A DNA stretch of 64,000 bases. It comes from Timonella corticicola (GTDB lineage Bacteria; Actinomycetota; Actinomycetes; Actinomycetales; Cellulomonadaceae). The stretch spans positions 744,001-808,000 of the forward strand of contig NZ_JBHUOP010000001.1 in assembly GCF_042683685.1 (NCBI RefSeq). Reading direction: 5' to 3'. Position 1 is the first letter of the stretch. Each line of letters begins with the position of its first letter. Below the pieces are notes generated by a model. The model searched no databases. It was not told the DNA's origin and worked only from the letters and a program-made list of their open reading frames with translations. The position numbers and the translations under genes are program-made. Positions 33,612 to 42,616 of this stretch are shown in pieces.

Positions 33612-35708
33612 TTATGCGGTGCGTCGTCGAGCAATGACGAGCCCGGCTCCTGCGAGGATGAGAAGGCTACCAGTCAGGATGACTGGGGCGCCGATTCCAA
33701 ATCCGGTCGCTGCGAGGTCGTCGTCCTCGTCGGATTCTTCAGTGACCGTGACGTCCTCATCTTCATCGTCGTTCTCGATAACGTCATCCAGAACCTCAAC
33801 CACTGGGGTTTCCTCATCAGCAGGTTCCTCATCCGAGTTTGGTTCCTCTTCAACTGGAGGCTCTTCGGCTGGTGGTTCCTCGACCGGAGGTACTTCCTTG
33901 CCTGGTTCTTCTGGCTCGGCAGGCTCCTCTGGTTCTGGCTCCTCGATCACCGGCTCCTCAGCAACGGTGACCGTTTGCCGCCCGTCCATGATGTCCTTGT
34001 GGCTAGCAACGAGTGTTTCCTCAACTGGCTCGTCACCTTCAAGTAGGTAGAGTTCCTCGAACACTACGAGCACCCTGCCCGCGTGGCCTGCAGGCACCTC
34101 GAAGTCGACGTCGACGTACCCGTCTGGGGTTGTCGCAGTGAACACGGTTTCAGCGATGACTCCGGTGCTTTCGCCAGTGGCTTGATCCATGATCACGCCA
34201 CGAGCCACGTAGTTGGAGCCTACGCGGAGCCCTTCGTAGCTGATACGGTCCCGTAGCGTTCCGCCATTGACGTCAAGCACTTGGTCGGAGTCGACAAGAT
34301 CGAAAGCGTCGGTTTCAATCGCTGGACGATAGACGGTCTGACTTTCGTCAAAGATGTCCGTGTGTGCGGCGACCTCTTCACCGTTCACGAGAACGCGTTC
34401 GAACGCGACGATGATTTTACCGTTGAGTTCAGCAGCGTCAACGGCAAAGGTCAGTTCCACGGTGCCAGATTGCTCAGTTGGCGTGAACGTGGTCGAGGCG
34501 GTAATTCCTGTGGCTACGGCGTTGTCGCCGTCACGGATCATGAGTTCACCTTGGAGCTCATGCTCAACGCCTGGGGTGAGTCCGGTGTATTCGACTAGGT
34601 CCACAACGGTTGCTTCGTTACCTGCCACGAGGAACTTGGCGTTACCGCCCTCTGCTTTACCGGCATCGCCTGAACGGGCGGTCGTGGCGATACTCGGTCC
34701 GCGCTTCCAGTCAACGCGTGCTGCCGCGCTTAGGTTTACTGTGTCACTTTGCGAAATGATGAGTGACTGGGTCCGGGATTTAACGTTGGTGAGGAGCTGT
34801 CCGGTGTAACGCGATCCGGTGAGTGCCACGTTGAAAGTGGCAGTTCCTGTGAGGGCGTCTTGCGGTACCTCAACGTATAGTGCGGATTTTCCTGGAACTT
34901 TGTTGAGGTCTACTTGGTTTCCATCTGCGTCAACGACGATGTAGTCAGTGTCGGTAGTAACCGTGACGAAGTCTTCGGATGCGTCAATGACGATTGGTCC
35001 TACGCGCGTGCCGGCTTTGCCTGCTTCTGCTGGACTGTTGACGTTCAGGGTTGGAGCAAGCACTTCTGGCCGTCCGGTGTTGGCGGAACCGGTGAGGTAG
35101 TCGAACAATTTGTTGATGCGCTCTTGCTTATCCGAGCTGACTGGCTTGCCGTTCTCATAAGCGAGTTTCGTGTACTTGAATCCGGTTCGTGCTGGGTAAC
35201 CGTCAGTGTAGGACCAGATTGCTGCTTGGGTGGCGGTGATAGCTTCTTTTTCGGTCAGGCGACTGACATCAATGCCTGCGTTTTCAGCTACTTCGCGCAG
35301 TTCGCGCTTGGGGAAGGAGTTGTTAGCGATCCACGCTGCTTTTTCTCTAGCGAGTTGATCGTGCCTGAAGTTATTGTCGCCTGGGAATGTGTCCCAGCCG
35401 CCTACATTGAGGTTGATTTCGTAGCGGGTGCCTACAGAGAGTTCAACGCAGTAGGCGAAGTGGTCGGCTGCGCTACCTGGGTGAGTGTAGACGGGGAATA
35501 GCGCGGTTCGGTAAGAGCTGCGTCCAGAGCCGACGTTGTATCCGGTGATGGATTCGCTTGATTTACCCATCTTTGGGTAGCCGTTAGGAAACTCGCTAGC
35601 TGATGCGATGCTAGCGGGTGCGACGAGCGTTGCCGCGACCAGCGCGATGAGCGCTGCGATGTGCCCGATCTTTTTCAGAAAGGGGGTGGAGTGTTCGGTT
35701 TTGTGCAT
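33612..35708 (-). CDS. Surface-anchored protein with thioester domain, VaFE repeats and LAxTG sorting signal
   Basis: A secreted, sortase-anchored adhesin-like protein. ATG at 35708 gives a signal peptide (KKIGHIAALIALVAATLVAPASIASA; the open frame reaches 35753). A thioester domain follows, with Cys in AYCVELS (about residue 87) and Gln in TATQAAIWSY (about 161); such Cys-Gln thioesters bind host surfaces covalently. Two VaFE-type repeats follow (IVAFERVLVNGEEVAAHTD; VVFEELYLL...VASHKDI), then a proline/glutamate stalk, LAATG (about 665), a hydrophobic stretch and ARRRTA. LAxTG suits class E sortases. No sortase gene is in the window. Confidence 0.9.
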   Translation of the reverse strand: MHKTEHSTPFLKKIGHIAALIALVAATLVAPASIASASEFPNGYPKMGKSSESITGYNVGSGRSSYRTALFPVYTHPGSAADHFAYCVELSVGTRYEINLNVGGWDTFPGDNNFRHDQLAREKAAWIANNSFPKRELREVAENAGIDVSRLTEKEAITATQAAIWSYTDGYPARTGFKYTKLAYENGKPVSSDKQERINKLFDYLTGSANTGRPEVLAPTLNVNSPAEAGKAGTRVGPIVIDASEDFVTVTTDTDYIVVDADGNQVDLNKVPGKSALYVEVPQDALTGTATFNVALTGSRYTGQLLTNVKSRTQSLIISQSDTVNLSAAARVDWKRGPSIATTARSGDAGKAEGGNAKFLVAGNEATVVDLVEYTGLTPGVEHELQGELMIRDGDNAVATGITASTTFTPTEQSGTVELTFAVDAAELNGKIIVAFERVLVNGEEVAAHTDIFDESQTVYRPAIETDAFDLVDSDQVLDVNGGTLRDRISYEGLRVGSNYVARGVIMDQATGESTGVIAETVFTATTPDGYVDVDFEVPAGHAGRVLVVFEELYLLEGDEPVEETLVASHKDIMDGRQTVTVAEEPVIEEPEPEEPAEPEEPGKEVPPVEEPPAEEPPVEEEPNSDEEPADEETPVVEVLDDVIENDDEDEDVTVTEESDEDDDLAATGFGIGAPVILTGSLLILAGAGLVIARRRTA

Positions 35709-36081
35709 ATACAGAAAGATAGACCTCTGTAAACCGCGTAACACACCCCTCACCTGCGAAAAGGATGGGGAGAAGACCCCCTGCCCAGGGGACTGCTAAC
35801 TGGGTACTTCTTTCACCCGCCCGACTTTGGCGTCACAAACCGTACATTTGTGGTCTTTTCGGGTTTCACCAGTAAGTTTGCAGAGTATGGCACACGTCAC
35901 AAGGAAGATTTGCGACGAGTTGTCATCTCCCCAGGAGATCGAACCTTTATGCCGCTGGATGAGCTGAACCCCAATAGTCGAAGGGCTGAAATTGGTCCGG
36001 GTGCACAGATTTTAGTTGTGCACCCGGACCAATTTCAGCCCTTCGGTTTTCCGGCGCTTCACTATCCATGCCACGGTTGTG
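35709..36081. other. Intergenic region upstream of the surface-protein gene
   Basis: This 373-base stretch contains the surface-protein promoter area and the family I palindrome at 35979-36045, which lies 36 bases past the stop of the nucleotidyltransferase gene. No gene is supported. Confidence 0.65.
35979..36045. repeat. Dispersed palindromic repeat family I, copy B
   Basis: This is the most complete copy: 28-bp perfect arms (35979-36006 and 36018-36045) with an 11-base loop. The left arm reads CGAAGGGCTGAAATTGGTCC and continues GGGTGCAC. It follows the nucleotidyltransferase toxin gene. Confidence 0.9.
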
Positions 36082-36804
36082 TTAGAAATCGGATTGTGCC
36101 GCCAACGCAAGTTTCTTGGACCAATCAGTGAAGTAGGCCTTTAAGTCACTGGGAGATGGGCCCTGTTGCGGGAAGTCTGCGTCGTCAAATCTCGTGATAT
36201 TCGCCATTGATTCAGCTACAAAGCCCAAGTGGAAACCAAGGTCAATCTCTTGTGCCACGGCGATCGCTTCGGAACGTGTACTTGTCTGCAAGAGAACGTA
36301 GAGGTCAGAAAAGTCACGCGGTTCCGTACGCGTCATAATTGTGGCGAGCTTTCGCCCCAGCATCTCGCGCTCGCTAACTGTCGGCCCGAGTGAAGTATCC
36401 GCAAATTCAAAGAGCGGTGGCGCGTCTTGAGCAATGTCAACAAGGGTGGAGTCAGGACCTTCTGAGATCTCTATGCGTACGAACGTATCGCTCCACCTAA
36501 CACGTTCCGTCGACCATCCTCGAGTCTCGGACATACGGATTAATGCGTCTGCGGCGGTTGTCACCGCTCCTGCCCTTGATGTGAATAAATCAATATCTTC
36601 GGAGGGGCGGGTGGTCACGCCAAGCGCGCTGAGTGCAAGTCCGCCATGGACTGCGAAGCCTTCTGACTCGGGCAATTCAAAGAATCCCTGTGCGATTTCG
36701 GTCTGGAGCGGGGTGGGACCGCTCTGCGTACTGAGGATCGCTTTGGCTTCAACTGTATTTTCGCCTCCGGTGGGTGCCCCATGAGCCGTGCGGTTCCTAG
36801 CCAA
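36082..36804 (-). CDS. AbiEii/MenT-like nucleotidyltransferase toxin
   Basis: The 240 residues show the minimal nucleotidyltransferase signature HGGLALSALGVTTRPSEDIDLF (Gly-Gly 54-55, Asp-x-Asp near 70-72), and the later KLATIMTRTEPRDFSDLYVLL (152-172) typical of the AbiEii/DUF1814 group. Such toxins modify tRNA or other targets with nucleotides and act in phage exclusion or growth control. The start is TTG at 36804, overlapping the upstream XRE gene by 8 bases. The partner is the XRE protein rather than a classical AbiEi. Confidence 0.85.
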   Translation of the reverse strand: MARNRTAHGAPTGGENTVEAKAILSTQSGPTPLQTEIAQGFFELPESEGFAVHGGLALSALGVTTRPSEDIDLFTSRAGAVTTAADALIRMSETRGWSTERVRWSDTFVRIEISEGPDSTLVDIAQDAPPLFEFADTSLGPTVSEREMLGRKLATIMTRTEPRDFSDLYVLLQTSTRSEAIAVAQEIDLGFHLGFVAESMANITRFDDADFPQQGPSPSDLKAYFTDWSKKLALAAQSDF

Positions 36805-37315
36805 TTGCCGTATCTTCGCGCTCGATGAGGTGTCTCCAGTGTGGCGCTAGGTCGCGCGGCAGGAGAAGGTCCGGCCAGGCGTCAATGAGCAGGGAAGCAT
36901 CGAGGATGCCAAGCATGTCCTCGGGTGTCCCTTCGGTCATCACAGCCCTGTAGGCGCGGATGCGGTCAGCTCGGTCTGCAAGGTTTAGCGTGCGGCGCTG
37001 GCCCGACCATGCCACATGCTTGGGCAAGGTTATGGTCCGTGTGGCGCGATGTGGAGAGAGTTGCGGTAGTTGGGATGGCACGAAGTAGGTGAAACCGCGC
37101 GGACCGGGGACTTCACGCCACGTGGGTGTCGGGACCAGGGTGAGATCGTGGCCAGTGCTGGCTAGGAGTCGCCTCAACGTGTCAACTGTTGGTGATTTGC
37201 GACCGTTTTCGTAGGCGGATATCGCTGTACGCGTAGTTGCCGAGCTATTGGCTAGTTCCTGTGAAGTTAGGCCTGCGTGGGCGCGGGCATCGCGCAGTAG
37301 GGCTCCGGCGTCCAT
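36797..37315 (-). CDS. XRE-family antitoxin of the nucleotidyltransferase module
   Basis: A 172-residue protein with an N-terminal Cro/C1 helix-turn-helix (AGLTSQELANSSATTRTAISAYENGRKSPTVDTLRRLL, about 14-51) and a C-terminal domain of about 110 residues (RAYRAVMTEGTPEDMLGILDASLLIDAWPDLLLP). Fusion of an XRE head to this kind of C-terminal domain is common for antitoxins paired with AbiEii-type toxins. ATG at 37315. Autorepression is likely. Confidence 0.82.
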   Translation of the reverse strand: MDAGALLRDARAHAGLTSQELANSSATTRTAISAYENGRKSPTVDTLRRLLASTGHDLTLVPTPTWREVPGPRGFTYFVPSQLPQLSPHRATRTITLPKHVAWSGQRRTLNLADRADRIRAYRAVMTEGTPEDMLGILDASLLIDAWPDLLLPRDLAPHWRHLIEREDTAIG

Positions 37316-37490
37316 CTGTTCCCTCCGTCACATCTATGTATCTCATCGTATACGTTGCCTAATTGTGTGACAAGCACTCCTCGTCGACTTTTTCTTGTGT
37401 CAGAAGCACCAGCCCAAGCACGCGACTGCTTGTCGACGAGTCGGCTCAGTTGAGCGGTTCGGGTTACGTGGCTTGGCTGGTTGCTCTGCG

Positions 37491-37526
37491 CCCCAGTAAT
37501 CGAAGAGCTGAGGGTTTCCCGGACCG
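37491..37526. repeat. Dispersed palindromic repeat family I, degenerate copy C
   Basis: CCCCAGTAATCGAAGAGCTG and the following TTTCCCGGACCGG match the left side of copy B (CCCCAATAGTCGAAGGGCTG then TTGGTCCGGG), but the palindrome is broken. Confidence 0.6.
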
Positions 37527-37624
37527 GCTTCGGTGGGACTCCCCTGTATCGGAATATTTGGTGAGATCGCACTTCGTAGATCCGTTATGAATCCAGCCGG
37601 TTCTTGCTTGGATAGACCTGCATA

Positions 37625-37664
37625 AAGATGGGTTGGGTTCGCAAGTGCGAACCCAACCCATCTT
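37625..37664 (-). terminator. Terminator of the Fn3 gene
   Basis: Arms AAGATGGGTTGGGTTCGCA (37625-37643) and its complement (37646-37664) form a 19-bp stem; on the minus strand TTTATG follows. It starts 17 bases past the stop. Confidence 0.75.
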
Positions 37665-37680
37665 CTTGCCTAGCAGACGA

Positions 37681-40600
37681 TTACCTCTTGACGGTTACCG
37701 TCTTCTTTGCGGAAGCAACGTTGCCTTTCTTGTTGTAAGTGACAACGCGAACCTGATACTTCGTACCGGCCTTAGCCTTCTTCCAGGTAAAGGACTTGGC
37801 AGAGGCCTTGGCTTTCTTCACCGTTGTCCACTTCTTACCGTTGGTCGAAACCTGAACACGGTAGGACGTGATCTTCGATCCGTTGGCCTTAGCACCAGAC
37901 CAATTGACGGTGATCTGCTTCTTCTTTTTCGACGAAACAGTCACCTTTGGTGCAGTCGGCTTGCCTACCGGCGTTACAGACTTTGCAGCGGTGTAACTAC
38001 CGGTTCCCACCGATGAGGTTGCTGCTACGCGGAACTCGTACTTTGTTCCGTTGGTCAACTTACCTGCAGTGAACTTGGTGGAGGTTGCCGTTCCAGCTGA
38101 CTTCCAAGCAGACCATTTTTTCTTCTTGGCGTCATACTGGCGGCTCTGAATCGTGTAACGAGTGATCTTTGCTGTGCCTGCAGCCGGTGCCTTCCACGAC
38201 AGAGTCGCCTTACCGGTTGCTGCTTTAGCGGTGAAGTTGGTGGGGGTGCTTGGCGCTTTGGGTGGTGTAGCAGTTTTGACTGAACCTGCTGCGGCAGGCC
38301 CATCCCCTACTGCGTTTACTGCGATGATCTCGTAGTAGTAAGTTGTGCCATTCTTTAGTCCGGCAAGTTTGAGGCTTGTGCTTGTGGAGGTCATGGTTGT
38401 CCAACTCGTGGTTGTGGATGGACGGTAGCGGACCTTGTACGAGGTTGCCTTGTTAGTACCGCTTGGTGCGCTCCAACTCAATGTGACTGTGTCGGTGGTT
38501 GCAGTTGCCTTGGGCGATCTGGGCACAGCAGGAACATCAATCGTTGTGGTCTTCTTTGTTGCTGACCACACGGATGATCCCACTGGGTTGTTGGCCCGGA
38601 TACGGAATTCGTATTCTGTGCCTCGCGCCAAACCGTTCACGGTATATGAAGCAGCATCACGGGCAGTAGTGATTGCACTTGTTGGCCATGGCGTTTCAGG
38701 GAAAGTGACCTTCCGGTGTTGGACAGAGTAGGTTACGTTTCCGTTTGAGCCACGATCGCCGCCCGTAAGAGCCTTCCAGTTGACTGTGATGGCAGTGCCG
38801 TTGACGGTGAGTGAGCCGATGGATGGTGTGGTTGGTTCGTTCTCGACGGTGAAGGTTCGTACATCGGATACACCGATTACTGCACCTGCTTCGTTGAGTG
38901 CTTCGACCTGCCAGTAATACGTGCCGTTCTTGAACGCGAAGTCACGGCTGGCCGCATAGGTTGCAGTCGTGCCCACCGGCACAAACTGGTTTTGTACGGT
39001 TGTCACCTTGTTTGCGGAAGCAAACGTCGTGGAGGTGTTCAGTGACACTTGGTAGGAACTAGCACCGGCTACGCGGTTCCACTTGAGCACGCGAGCATTT
39101 GGCTTGAGTACCGTGTTGTTCGCGGTTGTGAGTGTCGGTTTAAACGCCTGCCCGCTGACCGTGAAGTTATCTTGGGTGCTGACGGTTGTCGTAGCTCCGT
39201 TGCGGTCGAGCGATTGAATACGCCACTGGTATTCCCCGTCTTTTGGCCGTGGAATGGTGACGTTGCGTTGTGTGAGTGCCGGCTTGTTTGATACATAGCC
39301 AATTTTGGTCCAGGTAGAAGAACCAACCGGCGCGTATTCAACTCCGTACTTGACTGAGGTATCTGAATCGCTCCATGTGAATGTCACACCGCTAGCAGTA
39401 GGGTCTACTTCACCTTTGAACTCACTAGCACTAGGTGGTTTCAGCTGGAACTCGAATCCCTCATTATAGGTTCCTACTTCACCACGTGCGTCAAGCGGCG
39501 CGGCGGAAAGCGTGTAGTTTCGACCGTAGGCAAGATTTAACGGAGTCTTTTTCTCAACATCACCCTCCGCATATTGCCACGAGTTTCCCTCAACCCTTTC
39601 CGACAAAACAGTGGTGTTAGGTTGACTGGTTGTGTCGATAATACGGACGCTGTAACCAGCAGAACCACCGTACTTTAAACTATCAGCCTGGTAGGGCTCC
39701 CATGACACATGGAATTGATCGGTGCTAACTTCAGAGGCTGTGTGCCCTGAGGTAAATTGCACCTTCGGTGCTTCCTTTTGGAATGATTTGTGCTTGTCTA
39801 CACCGTAAACTTGGCTGTCATACTCACCTGCTGGATTAACGTCGCAGGACGGCTCATTTCCTTTTTCCCATAAACAACCTGTAACCGACCAGTTGTAGCC
39901 TTGCGTTGTGGTGTAGTTACTCAATATTCCGTTTAGGCGAGCTGTGGTTGCGCCATACACATAGCTGGTAACTACCCATCCACCTTCTGTTTGTGTGCCT
40001 TGTCGGATCCGCACCCTTGTAATAGGCCAGTCCCCTGGCAATGGGTCCCACAAAAGTAGCGGAGTTGCGCTACCTACTTGACTGTCGTCGATTGACACAC
40101 CGCCCACATCCATAACTCGCAGCACTGGTGCTGGTTTAGTGCTAGTTTCTGCGGGCAGGATTGTGAAGTACCGTAATGCGCTATAACCAGTGAATTCAAT
40201 GCTCTCATCACCGTAACTTGGTATGAGCTTACCTTGCGCGTTCGTGTCGAATGCTCGCACAAACCACGCGTATGTTTCGCCGACCTGTAGATTATCCGCG
40301 TGACTTGGAGTGTTAGTTGCCACAAGACAGTTTGCGTTGAGTGTTTGATAGTTCACACCAGTCGAAGCTACGTCCCGGGCTGTCGCGCGCATTGGTGTCG
40401 CGTCAGTATTTGGAGTGATACAGGTTTTCTTCTTATCAAAAGAAAACCTGCCGTTTTCTCGAGCGGCTGAGACTTCCAGTTCGTAGTATGCGGCGCGCGC
40501 CACTGGATGCCACGCAAACTCAAGGTCCGTCAAGGAAATTTCAACAGGATTGCTCGACTCTGTTCCTTGGGTGGTCCAGTCGATCCCCGTCGATGTTTTT

Positions 40601-41640
40601 CGCAGTTGTGGATTTGGCGTGGTGCCGTCAAAAGCCTCACCGACGTTACCACCCCATGAACGCCTAAATTGCCGAACTTCAGAAGGTACGCCAGGCTGGC
40701 CATTTGCATCGTACGCGGTTACCTGCCAATGGTAAGAAGCACGCGTCAACTGCCTCTTAGGAGTATAGGAAGTTGTCGGCACTTTCGCCGTGTGTACGAA
40801 GCCCGCGCCCTCTTCACCACTAAGTTTGACTTCGTAATACTTAGCGCCCTTAACTTTCGTCCACGTAAAACGAACATCATTGAGCTCTGGCCAAGTCTCA
40901 GTTTGCGGGCCGGGAAAGGTCAGGTCGGGCGTGGAGTCTGCCCATACCAAGACGAAGCGGTTATTATCCGATGTCTTTCCGACTGCCTTCGCTGCTGATG
41001 TAGCACCGTCAAGCGGGGTGACACGCCAGAAGTGCTCCTCTTGCCCACCGAGTAGTTTCAAACGAGAGATCGGAAAGTCCGGAGAGAGCGTTGTGGAGGT
41101 GGTGTACCTCGTAATTGCGCCAGCGAAACTTTCGTTGGTTGAGTATTCAAACTTGTAGCCCGAGGCCCCGGGGACTTGTGGCCAAGAGAAAGATACATCC
41201 TTACTTGGGTACGTCACTGTACCGCTAGGTGTGTAGTCTTCGCCAGCAGGCTGTAATGCGCCACGATCAAAGAACTCGTCATCTGACCACACTGGAGTAC
41301 TTGAACCTGGGTAAATAGCACCGACCCGCCATGTATAACCTGTCACCCCAGATTCCTGAATCGAATTCAGTAGTACCGTTGGTGCCCAGGACAAGGCCGT
41401 GGTTTCAGTTGATGCGATAGGGGTTCCAACCGAACCCGTTCCACGATAGACCTCGACTTTATAGCGCGCGGCGTCTGAAATGGGTTTCCACGCGAGGAGG
41501 ACGTTACCGGTGGCAGGGGTACTTGTTTGTGAAGAGTTGATTTCGGGGGCAACGGTTGTTGCGGTCGCGGGAGCCGCGAGTCCGAGTGTTACCGTTAGTG
41601 CCGCGCTAACGGCGATGCCTAGCAGTTTTCGTATTCGCAT
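37681..41640 (-). CDS. Large secreted protein of tandem fibronectin type III domains
   Basis: A signal peptide (RKLLGIAVSAALTVTLGLAAPATA) is followed by about a dozen Fn3-type domains over 1,290 residues. The central and N-terminal domains are diverged (repeated YKVEVYRG, YKFEYS, YEVKLSG and YSVRI strands); the last four (from about residue 935) are canonical, e.g. KATSYKVRYRPSTTTSWTT and NGTTYYYEIIAVNAVGDGP. The final 105 residues are very rich in lysine. There is no LPxTG, transmembrane anchor or enzyme domain. The gene lies directly downstream of the pilus operon, separated by a terminator, on the same strand. An adhesin or pilus-associated role is inferred from position only. Confidence 0.85.
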   Translation of the reverse strand: MRIRKLLGIAVSAALTVTLGLAAPATATTVAPEINSSQTSTPATGNVLLAWKPISDAARYKVEVYRGTGSVGTPIASTETTALSWAPTVLLNSIQESGVTGYTWRVGAIYPGSSTPVWSDDEFFDRGALQPAGEDYTPSGTVTYPSKDVSFSWPQVPGASGYKFEYSTNESFAGAITRYTTSTTLSPDFPISRLKLLGGQEEHFWRVTPLDGATSAAKAVGKTSDNNRFVLVWADSTPDLTFPGPQTETWPELNDVRFTWTKVKGAKYYEVKLSGEEGAGFVHTAKVPTTSYTPKRQLTRASYHWQVTAYDANGQPGVPSEVRQFRRSWGGNVGEAFDGTTPNPQLRKTSTGIDWTTQGTESSNPVEISLTDLEFAWHPVARAAYYELEVSAARENGRFSFDKKKTCITPNTDATPMRATARDVASTGVNYQTLNANCLVATNTPSHADNLQVGETYAWFVRAFDTNAQGKLIPSYGDESIEFTGYSALRYFTILPAETSTKPAPVLRVMDVGGVSIDDSQVGSATPLLLWDPLPGDWPITRVRIRQGTQTEGGWVVTSYVYGATTARLNGILSNYTTTQGYNWSVTGCLWEKGNEPSCDVNPAGEYDSQVYGVDKHKSFQKEAPKVQFTSGHTASEVSTDQFHVSWEPYQADSLKYGGSAGYSVRIIDTTSQPNTTVLSERVEGNSWQYAEGDVEKKTPLNLAYGRNYTLSAAPLDARGEVGTYNEGFEFQLKPPSASEFKGEVDPTASGVTFTWSDSDTSVKYGVEYAPVGSSTWTKIGYVSNKPALTQRNVTIPRPKDGEYQWRIQSLDRNGATTTVSTQDNFTVSGQAFKPTLTTANNTVLKPNARVLKWNRVAGASSYQVSLNTSTTFASANKVTTVQNQFVPVGTTATYAASRDFAFKNGTYYWQVEALNEAGAVIGVSDVRTFTVENEPTTPSIGSLTVNGTAITVNWKALTGGDRGSNGNVTYSVQHRKVTFPETPWPTSAITTARDAASYTVNGLARGTEYEFRIRANNPVGSSVWSATKKTTTIDVPAVPRSPKATATTDTVTLSWSAPSGTNKATSYKVRYRPSTTTSWTTMTSTSTSLKLAGLKNGTTYYYEIIAVNAVGDGPAAAGSVKTATPPKAPSTPTNFTAKAATGKATLSWKAPAAGTAKITRYTIQSRQYDAKKKKWSAWKSAGTATSTKFTAGKLTNGTKYEFRVAATSSVGTGSYTAAKSVTPVGKPTAPKVTVSSKKKKQITVNWSGAKANGSKITSYRVQVSTNGKKWTTVKKAKASAKSFTWKKAKAGTKYQVRVVTYNKKGNVASAKKTVTVKR

Positions 41641-41720
41641 GAGGATCCTCTGTGAGGGAATGTGGACGTCACCATCTTCATCGGCGTGATCTGCTCAAAC
41701 CTTTACGCCGTATCAGCATG

Positions 41721-41760
41721 CGAAAAGAGGGGTGTCTTCCGTTGGAAGACACCCCTCTTT
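41721..41760 (-). terminator. Terminator at the end of the pilus operon
   Basis: AAGAGGGGTGTCTTCC (41725-41740) and GGAAGACACCCCTCTT (41744-41759) form a perfect 16-bp stem with a 3-base loop; on the minus strand TTTTCGC follows. It lies 15 bases past the pilO stop. Confidence 0.9.
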
Positions 41761-41774
41761 GTCGTAGCTAACTG

Positions 41775-42614
41775 CTAGTTACTGCCGCGTTCCGGGAGAA
41801 ACACGTTGTCTGTCGCTGGCTTTGGCATGGTTTTTTCGTTGGCACCATCGGCATTGTCAGGGTTAAGGTCTCCGAGAACGCTGGTGTCGTAGTCGAGGAC
41901 ATAGGCTAGCGCCGAAAGTTTGAAGGAAAGTTCCCCATCTTCAGCTGCAAACTCGCCGCTGGCACCGTCGCTGGACTTGAGTGGAGTCACCTCTACACTG
42001 AAGGCGAGAATGGCGCGTTCTGATCCTTCTTGTAGGGCAGTGGAGAACTGTCGCACTTCTTCGTATGTTCCTTGTACCACGATGTCTAGTGGCACTTGGT
42101 AGAGGCCGTCTACCGTAGTTGACAGTGCGCCGGTAGCGGTTGGTGCGGCACCTGAGATGGTTTCCGGTGCGGCTTCCGTTGTTGCTTCGCCTTCTGTGGA
42201 CGATGTTGGGGCGTCTGGGTCAGCCTCGGCTGCGGGTGCTGCCTGTTTCGTGGAGGTGTAAGGCACCACACGGACAATACCAGCGCTGCTGTCTACGGAA
42301 ATAAGGTTAACTTGAGCATCTTCTGCAGACCTTTCAAGTTCCTTCGTGAGCTGAACGTAATCGATGTCGCGTGGGATTCGAACTTCCAGATCGTGTAACT
42401 GCTTACGGTAGTCATCGATCTTCTCGAATTGTTGACGCAACCTGTTTACTTTTGACTCGAGGGCAGCGTTGGAGGTTTCAACGGTTGTTGAGTCCTCTTC
42501 TAGCTTTGATGATTCTTCGCGCACTGGGGAAAGCACAAAGGTCCAGGCGATGAGAATCATTACGAGCGCCACAATTATTGCGCCTGCGACCCATGTCTTT
42601 TGTGTTGTAGGCAT
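41775..42614 (-). CDS. pilO: Type IV pilus alignment protein PilO
   Basis: A bitopic membrane protein (279 residues) with one transmembrane segment at about 10-29, a coiled coil (about 32-75, ESSKLEEDSTTVETSNAALESKVNRLRQQFEKID) and a C-terminal ferredoxin-like domain typical of PilO (LDIVVQGTYEEVRQFSTALQ). A Ala/Thr/Pro-rich insert of about 40 residues (125-165) is not usual. It pairs with PilN to form the platform ring contact. It starts 2 bases past pilN and ends the operon. Confidence 0.85.
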   Translation of the reverse strand: MPTTQKTWVAGAIIVALVMILIAWTFVLSPVREESSKLEEDSTTVETSNAALESKVNRLRQQFEKIDDYRKQLHDLEVRIPRDIDYVQLTKELERSAEDAQVNLISVDSSAGIVRVVPYTSTKQAAPAAEADPDAPTSSTEGEATTEAAPETISGAAPTATGALSTTVDGLYQVPLDIVVQGTYEEVRQFSTALQEGSERAILAFSVEVTPLKSSDGASGEFAAEDGELSFKLSALAYVLDYDTSVLGDLNPDNADGANEKTMPKPATDNVFLPERGSN

Positions 42615-42616
42615 GA

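Larger units (their letters stand above)
37316..37680. other. Intergenic region between the XRE antitoxin and the Fn3 protein
   Basis: This 365-base stretch holds a candidate operator at 37338-37353 (GTATCTCATCGTATAC, imperfect palindrome), a CTCGTCGAC/GTCGACGAG inverted repeat (about 37380-37440), a partial family I repeat (37491-37526) and the terminator of the Fn3 gene. No gene is supported. Confidence 0.6.

Noticed and set aside
36082..37315. Classical AbiEi-AbiEii system
   Set aside because: The partner is an XRE-headed protein without the AbiEi winged-helix pattern, so only AbiEii-like is claimed for the toxin.
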